Positions 11,283-23,881 of a stretch of 64,000 nucleotides of DNA are shown one piece after another. Source of the DNA: Paragyromitra xinjiangensis (taxonomy: Eukaryota > Ascomycota > Pezizomycetes > Pezizales > Discinaceae); the NCBI GenBank assembly GCA_038503065.1, contig JBCAMK010000022.1, positions 558,001 through 622,000 of the forward strand, in the 5' to 3' direction. Both the position numbers and the translations under genes were made by a program. Below the pieces are notes generated by a model that worked only from the letters and a program-made list of their open reading frames with translations, was not told where the DNA came from and did no database searches. Position 1 is the first letter of the stretch, and each line of letters opens with the position of its first letter.

Positions 11283-12873
11283 ATGGGATTCAATCTCGAT
11301 GACAGCGATGAGGAAGAGGTCCCTATTTTGGTGGGACCTAGCGATACACCACCGGAGGGGGTGATTGGGAAGACGCCAATTACAATCGTTACGGGGTATC
11401 TTGGTGCTGGAAGTATGTTTAGGCTCCCCTCGAGACTTGGAAAGAAATCTTTGTTTGGGGGTGAGAACTGATTTCACCTCTGGTGGGCAGAAACGACGCT
11501 TCTAAACTATATCCTTACTGAGCAGCACTCGAAAAAAATTGCAGTCATTCTCAATGGTGTGTTATCCTACCTTCTTCAACAAATTTCCTAATATAAGTCA
11601 CATCTAAAGCTAACCGAGCGACCCATTTCAGAGTTCGGCGATTGTAGGTATTATGGAGTTTTCTAATCAACCGAGCCGCATTGGATAGCTAATGGTGAAG
11701 GATTTTCCTCGAACAGCTGTCGATATCGAGAAATCCCTGACTGTTCAGACGGATGGTCAACAAGTTGAGGAATGGCTGGAACTAGCGAACGGATGTATGT
11801 ATATATACTTACTAACCCTTGCCATTTAGATCTTGACTAGAAAGTTAATGCTCCTAGGACCCAGGCATCTGCTGCTCTGTAAGGTATCTATAGCGCCCTG
11901 GTCATATTAACCCTGGCTAGTTGATTTTAATATATCATGTATTTCTCAGAGACACAGGTGTAACTGCGATCGAAAATCTCATGGAGCGTCGTGGCAAGTT
12001 CGATTACATCCTGCTGGAAACGACTGGTCTGGCTGACCCCGGCAACATTGCACCACTCTTTTGGCTTGATAAAGGTCTTGGCTCCTCCATTTTCCTAGAC
12101 GGTATCGTCACCCTTGTTGACGCAGCCAACATTCTTCGCTCGCTTGACGATAAAACGGTACTTCCCGGAGAAGTTCGTATGGAGGGAGGACAGGCAACCA
12201 CGGCGCACTTGCAGATCTCACACGCGGACATCATCGTCGTGAACAAAGCCGATTTAGTGTCAAAAGAACAGTTAGAAGAGGTCAAGAGTAGGGTTGCAGG
12301 AATAAATGGACTGGCAAGGATCTTGGTTACAGAGAGAGGGAAAGTAGAAAGTCTGGAGGGGTGGTTGCTAGATTTGAAGGCTTATGATGATGTTGGCACC
12401 CTAAAAACAAACATTAAGTCGACCCTTGATCCCGTAAGTGGTTTCCTGAGGGGTTGAATTTAAATTCAGGAAGCTAAAATTTATGCAATTGACAGACTAT
12501 CTCAACGGTCTCTCTTGGACTACCAGTGCTAGATCAAAGGGGGTTGGATTTTTTGGATACGTGGATACGTTCATTGCTTTGGGAGGGCGAAGTTCCATTT
12601 CCGCCACCACTAGACACAGACGAAAGCCTTGAAGAGACAAAGTCATCAACGCTAGAAATACACAGGCTGAAGGGAAGAGTGGTGACAAAAGAGGGGAAAC
12701 AGCAGCTGATACAAGGTGTCAGGGATGTTTTCGAGATCTTTGAACCAAACCAAGGGTGCTTAGGCTATGCAGAAGGAAAGCTCGTGCTAATAGGACGGGG
12801 ACTAAAGGATGTGGATCTGATGGGAAGTTTAAACTGGTTTATATCACAAGGCCAAGACGAGGATCGAGGTTGA
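11283..12873 (+). CDS. CobW/ZNG1-type zinc GTPase metallochaperone
   Basis: COG0523 G3E GTPase, related to ZNG1/CBWD, which delivers zinc to client enzymes such as methionine aminopeptidase. Seven exons give 388 residues: 11283-11412, 11491-11556, 11632-11643 (12 nt), 11717-11794, 11865-11883 (19 nt), 11950-12433 and 12496-12873. Joined, they give the Walker A motif GYLGAGKTTLLN, then NEFGDSVDIEKSL, the metal-binding GCICCSV (CxCC) motif, ETTGLADPG and VNKADLV (the NKxD guanine motif). A C-terminal CobW domain ends in EIHRLKG ... LVLIGRGL. The two tiny exons are required: without them the switch and CxCC motifs are lost. An acidic N-terminus (DSDEEEVPILV) sits where ZNG1 proteins carry a Cys-containing client-binding motif, but the Cys is absent here. 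Client and metal are inferred from the family. Confidence 0.92.
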
Positions 12874-13429
12874 ACGACTAGTTATATAGATGAACAGAAA
12901 TCTGACAGCAAGTTCATTATTTTAAGAGGAAATAGGAAGCGCGATACAGCGATTATAGCGCTCTTAGGGTTCGCTTTTTAGGGCTTGAGTATTACCCTTC
13001 TGACCTGCGTCCGTACTAAGACCCACGTCTTTCATAGTAGGTGTGGGGCTATTTGAAAGCAGAGACAGTGAGAAGTACCATAAAGTACTCTTAGAACTAC
13101 TACGAAAGAGCAAGTGGAGCTTAAAGGGATATCAACAGCCGTAAGAAAACCTGCATCTATCGCCTAAGACAGTCCTGGGGCAAGCCACGTTCTAAGGTCC
13201 CATGAACTAGATATACACGCTGTGACTTACAACTCTCAACATCCATCACAGAGAGCAATGCTAAGAATTTCGAGCCACTAGAAGAATAATCTTTGCCACC
13301 ATAAAGCTGAAGCATCAGGTGTTGTTGAAAAGAAGATTTCTAGTTAAGAGTTTATTATTAAGGTGGCAGGGATGATCGTTACTGCGGCAGTAAGGCCTAC
13401 ATGTAGTTATCAATGTTACTTTGCACCAC
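12874..13429. other. Intergenic, no gene seen
   Basis: Start of a 4.4-kb gene-poor stretch. Nothing supported here besides the 3' flank of the GTPase gene. Confidence 0.4.
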
Positions 13430-13676
13430 AGTTGCGTCCAACAAGTACCATGATGCAACAAGATGTCATGAACCACTCAATGAAAATATTTACTATTCAA
13501 CAAAAATAAAGCATGTTTCGCCGTTATTGCTTAAAGCATTAACGGTATGTCCTTTATTGTACTAGCGTGATTAAGATTCAGTTGTGGGAGGCATGGTGAA
13601 CCCGGGGCACTATACTATAGGGCTCATAGTCATCATGGTACCTCAAAAACCGCAAGAACTTGTTGGACGCAACTGT
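13430..13676. repeat. Inverted repeat, possible foldback element
   Basis: The left arm at 13430-13455 (AGTTGCGTCCAACAAG then TACCATGATG) is the complement of two blocks at 13631-13640 and 13655-13672. An extra 14-17 bases split the right arm. The arms enclose about 175 bp without coding capacity. This looks like a degenerate MITE or foldback element lying next to the element at 13682. Confidence 0.5.
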
Positions 13677-13681
13677 ACATA

Positions 13682-14041
13682 GGGTGCACGAAAGTGATGC
13701 ACATTTGGCTTGGTAACGAGCATATCGCCACAATTTCCCACAACACAACCCCCAGGAGATCCGCAGATTTCGACTGGAATGTATATCTTCTATGCTCAGT
13801 AAGGGAATATCGCTTGTTAATATTGCAAAAAGCTCCCTATTGGTGCAAAGGTTGTGCTGAAAACAAAGCCACTATCAGATGGCCCAGGCTTTCGCACAAA
13901 ATACACTTCTTTTCATTACTTCCCTACTAGAAATGGAATCTACACCATCTAATTGACCTCCCTGGAACTCGGCAACCCTCAGAAATATGTTGCTGTGGAG
14001 AAATATGGCCTGGTCGCGATGTGCACCACTCTTGTGCACCC
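13682..14041. mobile_element. MITE-like element with TA flanks
   Basis: A 360-bp segment with inverted ends: GGGTGCACGAAAGTGATGCAC at the left, and the complement of GGGTGCACAAGAGTGGTGCAC at the right. The match continues into the flanks (TGTACATA), and a TA dinucleotide sits at each edge, as in Tc1/mariner/pogo-type insertions. No transposase is inside. The internal sequence has no coding signal. Superfamily assignment rests only on the TA flanks. Confidence 0.62.
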
Positions 14042-14186
14042 TATGTACATGTATATGGGACCACCTACCAGGGTTACGTCTCTTCCCACCCTAAAGCAGC
14101 TGCCTGCATCATAATTGGTTATTTATAGTATAGGATAAGATATTCCTCATGAACAGTGAGCATAAATGTATCAATCTAATGTTTGT

Positions 14187-14209
14187 GGGGTGCCGGAAAG
14201 TGATGCACA
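14187..14209 (+). repeat. Solo terminal-repeat-like sequence of the 13682 MITE family
   Basis: GGGGTGCCGGAAAGTGATGC resembles the left end of the 360-bp MITE. A weaker, same-direction relative lies at 14516-14538 (AGGGCCACAGAAAGTCATGT). No inverted partner was found for either, so they are probably decayed relics. Confidence 0.35.
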
Positions 14210-14538
14210 CTTATACATGTAGGTTTCGGGAGTAGACTTAATCTATTGAACCATAGAACGAGAGTCCAATGGAGAGTCCAATGGTAATTCACTGCTAAGC
14301 GAGATATAACGCAAGAGCATCAATTCTCAGTTATGGAGTGCTAGTATGATAGATAACTGTGAGCCTCCCTTAAACCTTTTCACAAGGATTAAAATCTATA
14401 TACTTTAGTTGACCTTGCAATTTTCCATTCCATCAATTGGTCATACTGTCATCGGTGTTGCTATTATTTGTGGAATGTGTACCGTTTTCTAAAGTTCATC
14501 TACAACTTTATATATAGGGCCACAGAAAGTCATGTGCA

Positions 14539-17313
14539 GATGTTTCTCATGACTGGGGCAAATTCGTTCCACTCAATCTTAATAGTTCATGGAATGCCAT
14601 GTATTACCTAAAAAAAACCCCTCCCGCTTTCACCAAATAAAGTCGCTCCTCGATCGTTTTGAACCAAATTCAACTAGGCTTACTTCATATCTATCTCAAG
14701 TTATTAGGATGTGAGATATCCTTCCAAAACTTCGCACAATTCGAGGAGGGAAAAAAACTCCTCGTTGATGTAACACCTCGGGTATAAAATAATTTCAAGA
14801 GTACTTCAGGCACATAGATTTGTCACTTTTTGTATTTTAATGGTGGAACATGTTTTAATGTTTTTCATGAATTAGTGAAGCTTGCTTACTAAAGAACAGT
14901 GTTGCGCTAACCATCGCAATCGCCGTTGGTTGAGAGAAGGGGAGATTTTTCATTCCGATAGAACTTACTTAGTAGGAAAGGCTGTAGCGAAAGTTAACCC
15001 TCGCTGGCGCCACATCTACTGAATATTGTATACTCTCGCTAGAAGTAGAGTTAAGGGTTGGAAACTAGGTCCGTATTAGTGCCTGTTCCATTCCCGTACT
15101 TGGAGAAGAACGAAGAAAAGGTAAAAATAAGAGTGACGTTCACATTATTCTTCTACTTCTTTCTTTCTACTAAATTGCGTCTTGTTCAGGTTTACAGTCA
15201 TACCCGTAATATCCGCACATACTCCGTGCTTCTCTCAAGTAGCCCCCCCACCGGATCTTATCCAAACTGCTGCCCTGGTAGAGAAGTTTCTTATTTAGAT
15301 TCTTCGTTATTGGTTCGAGCTTTGACCTTAATAAACTATTTAGATCTCCTCCCAAACCCGGGCCAGTGGTCTCCCATATAACGGTTGGTTTGGTAAAGAA
15401 GGCCCTTTCTTTTCATGTTTGATTGCCTACACCTGTACTTATACTTTAATATCGGGTTTTCATGAATCACTGTCCCAGCCAGTTTCCGGTTATTCATGGC
15501 CAGAGTTTTCTACTATCAACCACATGCTCCCTAACGTCAATGCCATGGCCGTTTTATGCTCTGATAGGGTTTAAGACCCCCCACCCCCAGTCCCTAACTA
15601 GTCGTAGATCTCTTGCCGCAGACCGTAACATGGATGCTCATCGCCGCTTTGTACGCCTCTCTCAACAATTTGTTATACATTACCGAGACAGCTAAATCTA
15701 AAATGTGCTCGATAGATGGGAGTGCGTTTATGAAATAAAAACCCATGGAGGTTGAGCACCTTTTAATGAATATATATTGTGTGCAATGAGCGTATTAGAC
15801 TGTGAAGAAAGACATGTTAAGGCGAAAGTATTTCCTATGGAGACAAGGTGCGTTGGTTTTCAGTCGCTAGTGATCGAGTCAATTGGCAGCTCTAGGTTAC
15901 TACAAATGAAGTTGAGTGGGGGTGTATCAAGTTGTTAGGGGAAATGGATGCTTGTCGCCGTTTTCTAAGTCGGCGAGCGACAGAAGATACACCTGCTTTC
16001 TCGCCTTTCACTTAACCACAGACTTAGGAGGCATCAGATCCAGAAATTTCTCGGCCGCAGGAGAAATGCTCGCAAATGAAGAGAATAAGAGTGGTTGATC
16101 GTCTTGGATGGCCGATAGATAGGAATGCTCTTAGCTAGATAGCTGGTACGACTTTAAATTACATTTTCTATACCGACGAAATATGAAAACCTTAGGCGAG
16201 GGAGAGGCATTCATTGGTGAAGGAGAAAGCACATTTAAGTGAAGCAGGAGCACCTGTAAGTGAAGCGTGGAACCAAAAAGTGTATGTTGGTGAAGCGAAA
16301 CCCCTTGTTGGTGGAGGGGAACTTGGAGGCAATAGAAGCTGGATCGTCAGTTTCACCTGTTGGTGAGCAGGCAAAGGGGCAGCCGTCAGCAAACCTGGGC
16401 TGTGAGCGAATTCAGACTGCCAAGGAAGTAGAAACTACCGTTTTCGAGGTTGACTTGAGGTCAAGAGTACTCCACACAGTGCTGGAGCTGCACTGTACTC
16501 TACACTAGCCATGGAACTGCCAGGCTTCTCATACTGCCGACTGGTCCGCGGATGAGGCATTTGGAATCGAACCCACAATTAATGGTGAGCCTGAGGAGGT
16601 TTATACTTACTCCATTGTCCCTGTCTTCTCGATGATGGAAGTAATTCCTATCCAGACGAGTATTCCATCTGCCGTATTGCAATGAAGGAGGATTCTCTTG
16701 TCCGTCCGCCTTTTGCAGGGGATTCTTTTCCTTTTTTTTCTTTTCGGATCTGCTCCCTTTCCTTTCCATATGGTGTTATATGGTTACGTGCAAGGTCGAT
16801 GCTCCAGTTGCTTATTGCCGATACTGATAACCGCGGACGGCCAAACTGAGGACAGGTACCCCTTCGATGTTATGGCGGCCAACTCATAGGTCTACAACAT
16901 ACCTACGCCAGGGTGACTCTGTGCCCTAGACAGAGTGGCCGAATGTCTGATTAATAATGAAACATGAGGGCGATTCAGCTGGAGAGAAACATCTGATCGA
17001 TAGCTGGATTGATCAACGAATTTGACGGACAAGCCGTACCGTACCTACTGCAAAGCGAGGTGTTTCCTAGAGAGGCATACATACATGTACGGGGCCTGCC
17101 CGCCCGCCTACCTTTCTTCTTTGATTCAGTATATGTAGCCCAGGTCCATACCCCACCACACCCAAGAGCCGTCCGGTATTCGGTGTCCACTACCAAGCAC
17201 TTCTCCGTCGCTTCCATGTCCCAGGGCCTGTCGGTCAGCTCGTCGGTCTAAACGGAACGCAGGACCAAACAAATCCAATCAGAATAGCTGCGAATCCTGA
17301 TGCGCCTTCTATT
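14539..17313. other. Gene-poor stretch, nothing recognised
   Basis: About 2.8 kb with only short frames that match nothing I know. Around 16195-16300 the word AAGTGAAGC/GGTGAAG recurs a few times without a strict period. No RNA gene or intact transposon is visible. It may be old transposon debris. Confidence 0.4.
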
Positions 17314-18115
17314 GTGGTGACCTTTTTCCTTCATTTTTCTCTTCTCCGTCTGCCAATTCCCACTCTGCTGCGTGCGTACTTTGCTCAGACTCCGACTACT
17401 TTCTCGCTCCCTCTCCAACTCAATTCGTACATCAAATTCCATCCAACGCAGCCTACCCACGGTATTCCACCCTCCGCTTCTGATACCATACTCTACCCAC
17501 CCGTTTTTTCCCTCCCTACTTGCTTCTCCATCTCCGCCTCGTCTCCGATAAGCCTTCGTGGTTCCTGCCAGAAACAATACATCGTTACTGCTAATCCGGC
17601 CTGCCGCCGCTCTGCAACCCTTTTTCTTTCCCTCCGTCTACCCGTTAGCCACTGCTTGCTGCAGGTCATATACTACGCGATACAGTACACTTATCGTCCT
17701 TTCCGTCCCTCTTCTTCTCATAGTATATCCAGTACCGGACCCGACAAGATCCACCCCCCCCCCACTCACACGCACAACCCCCCCCCCCCAAAAAAACCTC
17801 ATCCCACCCCTCCCTTGTCGTGCCTTATCCTCACGCGCCCTACTAACCTCACCTGACCCGAGCGCGACCTCCGTCTGAAATTTCTTTCTTCCTTTCTAAT
17901 CCACTTCCTCTTCTCTTTTCTCCTTTCCACGTCACTCATCCGCTCCTTCTTCGCCTCCTTCCGCTAAGCAGGGAAACAAATATCAAGTTCAAAAAAAATA
18001 AAATACAAATTTTTGATTGATTCATTAATTCCTCATAACCATTTTCTTGCAACGATAATTTACAGCTCTCACTTGGACGGAACATTAAACCTTATCGCCG
18101 GATACTTCAGCAGTA
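17314..18115 (+). promoter_or_regulatory. Pyrimidine-rich upstream region of the YRB2-like gene
   Basis: About 800 bp with a strong C/T bias on the plus strand, including C-runs near 17755-17790, up to the start codon at 18116. Long CT tracts are common in promoters and 5' leaders of highly expressed fungal genes. The open frames across it are of low complexity and are not called. Confidence 0.45.
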
Positions 18116-20207
18116 ATGACGAAGGGCGGGGTGACAACCGACGCGTTGGACGCAGAGCCGCTTCCCCCTATATCCCCGCCATCGCACTCCGACTCGCATA
18201 CCAACAACGGTAACGGAAGCCATAGCGTCGTCAACGGTCAAGATATTGGCGACATGACCAAAGTGGCCGAACACTCACAGGATGACGACGCAAAATCTAC
18301 GTCAAGCGAACAGGATAACGAGCGTGTCCGAGAGAAGCTGAAGAAGACCTCCATTGCTAATGTCCGGTCTGACTCTTCTCTTGCATGTGAGCACGGAGAG
18401 AAGGCAGACACACCGCAGAGCACAGCTGTGTCGGAGGCAGATCAGGATATGAGTGATAGCAAGGAAGACGAAACCCGACGACGGAGGAAAAGAAGCTTCG
18501 ACGAGACCGATGGAGATGGAGATGGAGATGGTGGTGGCAGCAAAGACCACCATTCTCGGCACAGAGTTCATGAGAGAAAAAGGAGTAGGGAAATCTCAGA
18601 AGATGATATGGCTAGGGCTGCCAAAGCTCTCAATAGGGTCAAGACTCCTCCAACACACCCTGAAGAAGATGAGGTCATGTCTCAAAGTGAGGAAACAAGT
18701 TCATCAATGACCGGTCCACGGAAACTGGAAAGGAAAAGGGGCAGGGGTGGACTCGACGAGGATGAAAAAGATAAAGAGATAGACCCCAAAAAGAAGATTT
18801 CTAGGAAGGAGGAAGAGTGGCAAAGGGCAATCGAGAAGAGCGTTCCATCCGCTAGCAGAAGTACGACGAGTGTCAGTGTTTCTACCAACGAGTTGACCAA
18901 TGGCAAAGATGCCGTCACTATGGAATCTGTCATCATGAAGCCTACAGAGGGAGAGGTGAGGGCCTAACACCAATAATGCTAGATAAAATTTGCTAGCAAC
19001 GTTCTCGGCAGCATGCTAACCGATATAGCAGCTTCCCTCGAGTAGTGGATTCGCCAACACATCAGTAAAGTCACCTTTTGCTACAGCTGGCGCTGGCGTT
19101 AAGCCGCTTTTTGGGCCAGGAACAAGCACTTCGGATCTCTTCAAGAACTCAAAGTTCGGCTCATTATCATCATCATCATCATCCTCTCCGTTTGCTTCGG
19201 CATCCCCATTCAGTGTTCTATCTCAGTCTGGTTCTTCGAGCCCTTTCGGCGCCGGGGGGTTGAGTGGTGGAAATAAGACCAAGCCTACTGGGTTCGGAGG
19301 CGGTTTCAGTACATACAATTCCTCTGGATTTGGAGCCCTCACTTCGAAAGTAGATGTTATTTCTTCGGCGCCGAAGTTGGCAAAGCCGATTAGTGGTATC
19401 ACAGCTAAACCATTTGGTTCTCCTAATGAGGAAGAAAGAAATACAGATGACGAAGATGACGAGGGGAGCGACGGGGACGTGGAGGAAAGGAAAGAAGATA
19501 CTACAACTGAAGAAAAGAAAGAAGTATTCACGGAACAAGAGGGTGAGTGTTCTCGCAATTTAATCCCAATATTTAGCAAGGATATTCCCGGCTACAAATG
19601 GGACACCCTTTTTTACAAGCATGAACCTAGATTTTATTTTTATTTTTATTTTTATTTGATTCTAACTTGCAGTAGTTATGACTGGAGAAGAAAATGAGAC
19701 CACTATCTTCAAGTGCCCCGGTAAAATCTTTTTCTTCGACAAAGAAAATAAACAGTGGAAAGAACGAGGCCGCGGAACACTCAAGCTTAATAGATCTATT
19801 CCATTCGCGGTAACAGTAGGAGAGGGCGAAGAAGATCCTGAAGCAGGAGGAGGAGGAACGAAACAGAAAGACAGTGCAAGATTGATAATGCGGACGGAAG
19901 GCACTTATCTTGTTGTACTGAATGTATCAATCTACAAGGGCATGAAGTTTGGGGGAGATATAAATGGGGGCGTACCTGCAACCAATCAGTTGCAATTTAT
20001 GACATTGGAAAATGGAAAACCTGTAAACATGATTATTAAGGTATGATACTCTTGTTCAACCCCCCCCCCCCCCTTTGTTTTGTTAGCAAATAGATAGCTA
20101 ATCCTTTGTGGGGACTTTCTTTTCTCTTCGAATAGTGCAAATCAGTACTAATTGCGAAGGAGCTTCACAAACATGTTAATGATCTGCAGCAGGAGCTGTT
20201 CACATAA
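18116..20207 (+). CDS. YRB2: Ran-binding protein, Yrb2/RanBP3-like
   Basis: Nuclear cofactor of Crm1-dependent protein export that binds Ran-GTP. Four exons: 18116-18955, 19029-19542, 19673-20040 and 20136-20207, giving 597 residues with all phases closing. The N-terminal half is charged and disordered, with a basic cluster (TRRRRKRSF, ERKRSRE) suited to nuclear import. The middle is Ser/Gly/Phe-rich with FG-type words (KPLFGPG, SSPFGAG, STYNSSGFG) and then a run of acidic residues. The C-terminal 140 residues are a Ran-binding domain: GEENETTIFKCPGKIFFFD, WKERGRGTLKLN, RLIMRTEGTYLVVLNV, ending in LIAKELHKHVNDLQQELFT. One RanBD at the C-terminus with FG words fits Yrb2/Hba1/RanBP3 better than RanBP1. 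Intron 3 contains a run of 14 C (20060-20073). Confidence 0.9.
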
Positions 20208-23200
20208 TTGGCCTGGGCGACTTGTCACTCCCGGTTTTCTGTTACTTTTTTCTATCAAAAAAGAATATATTATGGGATCTTTTGATTTTTCGAATTTTGA
20301 AACTCATCGAGAGTTTCCTGTCTATCGCTTTCCCTGCTGGCGTCTTCATGGAAGGAGGTGGGTGGGATGGGGCATATCGCCTTTTATTTCATTTCTTCTG
20401 CTTTTTCCTGTGCTCAAACAAAGTTTTTATATCTCGCCCCTCTCTTTCAATTACTCCTCTTGTCTCCGTTGCCTGTATTCAGTTTCTAGGTCATCCCCTC
20501 GGAGAGGGTCTCTTGTAGTTGTCTATCCTGGGGAGGCTCAACTTTTATCTAAACTAGCATGCCGGAAACTAAAAGATAGCTTTTTTAACTATTCGTATTT
20601 GGAGAGGTATTTTCTTATTCTTTATTTTTACTCGAGTTTTTTGGGTTCCATATAGTTCGCTTGGTTTCATTCCCCTACCGCTCTTTTGTACAGCCACCTG
20701 ATAGTCTCTAGCTTTTGGTTTCGATTTTATTTTAGGTTTCGGGACGTTTGCCTGCTGATGAGCTGGCGCTGTGACTGGTCTCTCGATACTCTTACTCCTT
20801 CTAATGTGATAATGAAAAGGGACCAGTTCTAGAAGTTGTTTTCCTGTTTCTTTTTCTTGTGACAAGAAAGGTCAACATAGAGAGAATATCTAGTACGCTC
20901 ATACTAGTATATGATCGGGGGAGAAAATATATAAGAGCGCCTGTCTTTAATTTGAGAACGTTAACTCGAAGATACTATTTCGCAAATGGATAATCCAGAA
21001 AGCGAAATACAATGGCTTTGCCCCTAACTCACAGGATAGATCGCGAGATAGAAGACGAGCCCACAATTACAAACCCACATTTCAAGATGTGCGCCTATCC
21101 CGAATAATTTAGCAAGATCTACAAGTTGACATACAGCCTTACAGATGATCACTCGGTCATAGATTAGAGCTAACTACTAGGGATATAGGTGTATGCTTCC
21201 TAATATGCCTATATACGGCTACATAATATTAATATTCGGTATTCTAGCTCTTAGCATACGTGCATGTAAGCTTTCAGAGAAAATCCGGTTTACACCAGAG
21301 GCGTGAGCCGATCTAATAGGCGCAGCACGTCTGACCTAATTGATAGACCTCAGTACCATGTATGGCACGAACTCTCCTGCGTTCGTCCTATTATATACAC
21401 TGCCTTTCTTTACTCTCTCCGGGAGCTCTTCAGCGAGATATTAAAGCTGTTATTCGTCTCATCATTAGTTTTAGAGGTTTAAGTTCTCTAATGTCTAGAT
21501 ATGAAAATTTTCCTAGTATCCAACGTTCTTACTTATCTGATACTATAACTCTTCGCGGGTTTTGGATATTTGAGATATCTCGGAGCGGATCGACTGATAA
21601 GTTCCAGCGTTAGGAAGGGCTAAAGCCCTCCTATGTTCAAACTTCTGTAAATATAAAGGGGGCTTCGTCTTTCTCTTTAGTTATTACAGTGATGTCAAAT
21701 CCATTACTTCAAAAAAGTTGGTGCTAGGGATACGCTCCCTCAAAAGGCTTGATCTAGCTACTCCCTTGTTATTCAAAAGGTTTCGTTAGTCTGCTGCTTA
21801 TTTTACTCTCTTAATAGACTTTGAAATATCATGTACTAGGCATTCGGGCTATGTAGAAGCTGCTCCGGTCGCGGGTCACGATAGGCATTATATCAGGGAG
21901 GATACGATGGAGCTTTTCTTACTAGTAAGATGTCACTACTCTTATGAAGAAAGTTCGCCTGGAGTTGAACAAGCAACCAAGTGAGCGACCTCAAGGTTGT
22001 TGGCTGCCGAACCTACCGCCCAAGAAACATGGCCTAGCAATTGATGTGTCATAATTCTGCTTCAATGACTTCTTGAACCTTGGAGGTTTGTGGTGGGGCT
22101 TCAATACATTGTGCCAATTTCGGGTCATTCTGACGGCCCATAATATTGGGCCTCGGGTATGACCGAAGCCAGTAAACGGAATACGCTAAATAGAGAAACA
22201 ACGGGATCGGGGACAACTATGTATACAGGTTAGGGGCTGGTGGGTAGTCGGGGGGGACCGCGTCCTTAGCACGATCTGAACCACGAGGGGAAGTGGGGAA
22301 GGGGGGTTCTACCCCCGGCTATGAGTTGCAAAAAATCTTCTTCCCAATCACTACACTGGCTATTCTGGTGTCTGGGGCGAGGGTCATGACCTCAGGACTA
22401 GAGCGCAGTGACTATCTGCCATAACCAATAAACTCAAATCCTTCAAAAACCGAAACAAAGACTATGGCAAACAAGCCGACCAAGACTTAATTCGCTTTAA
22501 TTGAATTGCTCTAGAAATAGGCCGGAGATCTTAATACTGTCTCCTACAGTTTACTTTATTCTTAGAGGTAAGTGTCATAAAGGACTCATTTGCCCATATT
22601 ACATTTATCCTTAGCTAGATGTCTATGTGTACAATATTAACGTAATAAGGTTATATGCAGTATAACAATCTGTTATGCTACTATACCGTGGTATGTCCCG
22701 CCCTTTTTCACGCCAGCTTTTAGTAACGTTGAGCAATTTACAGATGTATCCCGTCACTCCAAATGCATCACAAAGCTTGTTGCTGTTTCAGAGGTCTGGT
22801 CCAACAATCCTTTTAATCAGTAACTCACTAAACTCTACCTATCATGCCATTTTTTAAATCAGTTATGTAGCTATTTCCTTGCCAATCATCGGTTTAGTGG
22901 GAATCCCCAGTTATTTATGCTACCATCACTGTGTAGTTCATTCTTCTTTGTGCTTTTTAGCAACTATTGGCTGCAACAACTGTCGGCAATTACACCCTAC
23001 AGTGCGGTGCATCATGTTTCAGACCTGATCTAGTGGCGTATAGAGGGCTAATTTATTCGAACCTTAGTAGCCATCATACATATATACAGAGTACAGGGAG
23101 TAAGTAACTGGCGTACGCCATATGCATAACTGTTGGTGCATGCGATATTCTTGTACCCAGAAATTAATAAAATTATGATCAAAAAAGTAAGGAACAAGCG

Positions 23201-23881
23201 AACAAGCACGAATAGCTGATCATAGGCCACAGGTGGGCGAATAGTCGGCTCATAGTGCTAAAAAGCCCATAGGCATAAATATAATTACACCTCAAGCGGG
23301 TGGTGGCCCTTTGAAATCCTGTACTTTCCGTATCCCCATCTAGGTTCAAGCCCAACCCCGAGCTCTACAACCCTAAGTTTCTACTGGGAATCGATATAAT
23401 AAGTATTCTATGGGTACTATACCTTGTTGAATACACAATGCAGCCGCGCAGGTCGCCTAAGGGCTGAGGACAGGTGGCCAAGCCTCAGTTCAACTATATT
23501 GGCTGCATTAGTATGTATTTTATCACCTGTGATTTATCTTATAATGCCGTATAATACATAAAATACGACATACTATTATTATAGGTCCGATTCTGATATT
23601 AATAAGCTGATTTCGTTGGAGGTCCCAGCGTTAGGCGATAATTTTCAACTTAGATAGTTGAGCTTCGGAAAATATAATTGGTGATGAAGATACCAAGTCA
23701 CTGGGTGCAGAACAGGTCTATACTGGAGTCAAGCCTTGATTAGTCATCTCATCCTACCTAGAGTTATGGTGTTACTTACCCCCCAGGGACGCCAAGAACA
23801 AATGGTTCATTGAGAAACACTATATGCAACGACAGAGCAACACTTACTGCCCAGTCTCCCAGGATAACGGCTCAGATAAAG
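20208..23881. other. 3.7-kb gene-poor stretch
   Basis: No conserved coding sequence seen. The longest frames (20152-20655 on +, 21362-21613 on +) match nothing I know and lack coding character. Probably decayed repeats. Confidence 0.4.

Noticed and set aside
16500..16620. Possible tRNA on the minus strand (GGGTTCGATTCC at 16574-16563)
   Set aside because: No pairing acceptor stem or D arm could be drawn around it; only the T-loop word is present.
17314..17878. Two overlapping plus-strand frames of 180 and 106 codons
   Set aside because: Low-complexity Ser/Pro/Thr text from a CT-rich promoter stretch; the two frames simply reflect the lack of stops in pyrimidine-rich DNA.
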